Shown here: piece after piece, positions 15,052-16,466 of the stretch
Position numbering within the stretch: position 1 is the first letter of the stretch
Layout: each line of letters starts with the position of its first letter
NCBI GenBank assembly: GCA_027293665.1
Contig: JAPUFN010000152.1
Location: 1-16,466, forward strand
Reading direction: 5' to 3'
Length of the DNA stretch: 16,466 bases
Source: Gammaproteobacteria bacterium
GTDB lineage: Bacteria > Pseudomonadota > Gammaproteobacteria > Pseudomonadales > Azotimanducaceae
Made by a program: the position numbers and the translations under genes
The notes under the pieces: generated by a model
The model's input: the letters and a program-made list of their open reading frames with translations, nothing else
Told to the model about the DNA's origin: nothing
Databases searched by the model: none

Positions 15052-16466
15052 ATGGCTTCCAACCCTGGCACCCAGTTAGAACGCCGTCTATTGATGCTAC
15101 TTGCGTTCACCACCCTCGTACCATTGGGTGCGCTTGCCTATCTGTCTTACCACAATGCTGCTGGAATTCTGCTCTTCGGCTCGGTCAGCCGCTACAGCCT
15201 CGTGTTCACCAGTGTTGGGGGCCTGGCGCTTCTGGCGAGCTGCATCGTTGCCACACGCATGCTCAGACACAAGTTCAAGTTGATCGGCGATCTGGAAGAC
15301 GTCGTTCACATGCTGGCACGCGGCGACTACTCGCGGCGGATTGATCTAACAAAGAGCGGTGAATTCACCTCTCTTGGTAGAGCGTTTAATGAGATGACAG
15401 AACAACTGGAACACTCCCTCAAGTCCAGCCAATCCGTGGCGGACATCGACCGCCTGATCCTCTCATCCGCCGATCTCGACACGGTGCTGCGCAAAGTATT
15501 GCTTTCCGCCCGCACCATTCGCGGAGAAATTACGTTGATTCTCCGTCCTGACATGAACTCCAACGCACTGTCTACTTATCGAATGGACAAGCGACACCTT
15601 GTCGAAGGCAGTGTAGGGATACTTGAAGTATCCGATGACAGCCTGCGTGACGTTGACGGCTACGAACGGGTCGCAGCGCGCGTCTGCGGTGAAAACGTCT
15701 GGGTGTGCCTCGCAATCGAAACCGCCGGAGTAATTTCCGGCGCTCTTGTCGCAACCGGCGAGTCAGCACCAAAGACCACAGAAGTCCAGCAACTGGGCGA
15801 GCTTGCCGACCGGTTGTCTGTAGCTATCACCAACATCGAGCGTTCCGACAGCCTGTATCAGAAAGCCCACTTCGACGACCTGACAGGATTGATCAACCGC
15901 CACGCCTTCGAAGATCGCTTGCGCGAGCAGATATCCCGATCCTGGCGAGGTGAGAAAGGCGCTGTGATGTTCATCGACCTTGACGATTTCAAGAAGGTGA
16001 ACGACACGGAAGGCCATAAAGCCGGCGACCGTCTGCTCATTGAAATCAGCAAACGGCTCGCTGCGGCCCTGCGTGAGGTCGATACCATTGCGCGGCTGGG
16101 GGGAGACGAATTTGCGGTAATCGTACCGGGCTGCGACGATGAAAAGTCCGTTTCACGTCTGTGCGAACGGATCATCAAATCCCTCACTAAACCAATTGTC
16201 GTCGATCGAATGGAACACACCGTGGGCGCCTCGATCGGCGTGGCACTCTTTCCCGACGACGGTCGGGCGGTCGAAGAGCTCGTCATGAAAGCGGACTCCG
16301 CGATGTATCGAGCCAAGGAAACCGGCCGCGCGCGCTTCGCGTTCTTCGACGATACGTTGAACGAAGCCAACCGCCATCGCGTACTGGTTGAAAGCCGACT
16401 GCGCGGTGCGATCAAACGCGGCGAGCTGGAACTGCATTTCCAGCCAATACTCGACCTCAAGACCCG
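15052..16466 (+). CDS. Membrane-anchored HAMP-GGDEF protein entering an EAL domain (3' end outside window)
   Basis: Cyclic-di-GMP signalling protein, likely a GGDEF-EAL hybrid; 471 residues visible with no stop before the window edge. Two membrane helices (about 13-33 and 48-70) flank a loop of only about 14 residues, so there is almost no periplasmic sensor. A HAMP domain follows (about 71-122), then a GAF-like region (about 130-262), and a GGDEF domain from DDLTGLINRHAFEDRL (275-290). The active-site motif GGDEF is intact (350-354) and the inhibitory RxxD site is present (R341-D344), five residues before it, so diguanylate cyclase activity with product inhibition is likely. The last visible residues, LRGAIKRGELELHFQPILDLKT, are the usual opening of an EAL domain, cut before its catalytic motifs. 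ATG 15052 has AGGAAG 9 bases upstream. Confidence 0.93.
   Translation, partial: MASNPGTQLERRLLMLLAFTTLVPLGALAYLSYHNAAGILLFGSVSRYSLVFTSVGGLALLASCIVATRMLRHKFKLIGDLEDVVHMLARGDYSRRIDLTKSGEFTSLGRAFNEMTEQLEHSLKSSQSVADIDRLILSSADLDTVLRKVLLSARTIRGEITLILRPDMNSNALSTYRMDKRHLVEGSVGILEVSDDSLRDVDGYERVAARVCGENVWVCLAIETAGVISGALVATGESAPKTTEVQQLGELADRLSVAITNIERSDSLYQKAHFDDLTGLINRHAFEDRLREQISRSWRGEKGAVMFIDLDDFKKVNDTEGHKAGDRLLIEISKRLAAALREVDTIARLGGDEFAVIVPGCDDEKSVSRLCERIIKSLTKPIVVDRMEHTVGASIGVALFPDDGRAVEELVMKADSAMYRAKETGRARFAFFDDTLNEANRHRVLVESRLRGAIKRGELELHFQPILDLKT

Overview
The window reads as a piece of a gammaproteobacterial chromosome with moderately high G+C. The main evidence is the gene cluster on the minus strand, miaB - phoH(ybeZ) - ybeY - corC(ybeX) - lnt - leuS - lptE - holA. 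In E. coli this content is split into two neighbouring blocks, but here it is one tightly packed run with 4- to 11-base overlaps. A DUF1820 protein and a long-form malic enzyme also fit a gammaproteobacterium. I cannot name a genus. There are no phage genes, insertion sequences, CRISPR arrays, tRNAs or rRNAs that I can support.

Layout. Positions 1-3160 (plus strand): the C-terminal part of an RND-family inner-membrane pump, followed 10 bases later by its HlyD-type periplasmic adaptor. Positions 3161-3209: a short convergent junction with a 20-bp tandem duplication and a small hairpin. Positions 3210-12552 (minus strand, read right to left): tRNA modification (MiaB), RNA and ribosome maturation (PhoH-like ATPase, YbeY), a CBS-domain protein (CorC), lipoprotein N-acylation (Lnt), leucyl-tRNA synthetase (LeuS), LPS assembly lipoprotein (LptE) and DNA polymerase III delta subunit (HolA). 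Positions 12553-12627: a divergent intergenic region with short symmetric repeats. Positions 12628-14877 (plus strand): a DUF1820 protein, a small ORF that looks broken, and an NAD-type malic enzyme. Positions 14878-15051: non-coding, with three small hairpins. From 15052 to the right edge (plus strand): a membrane-anchored HAMP-GGDEF protein running into the start of an EAL domain, cut by the window end.

Most of this is housekeeping and envelope biogenesis. No clearly new multi-gene system is visible. The two observations most worth a second look are: (1) the leucyl-tRNA synthetase lacks the leucine-specific insertion normally found just before KMSKS in gammaproteobacterial enzymes and has an unusual sequence after KMSKS; (2) a protein-like small ORF between the DUF1820 gene and the malic enzyme has a good ribosome binding site but an ATA where the start should be and an apparent one-base frame change.
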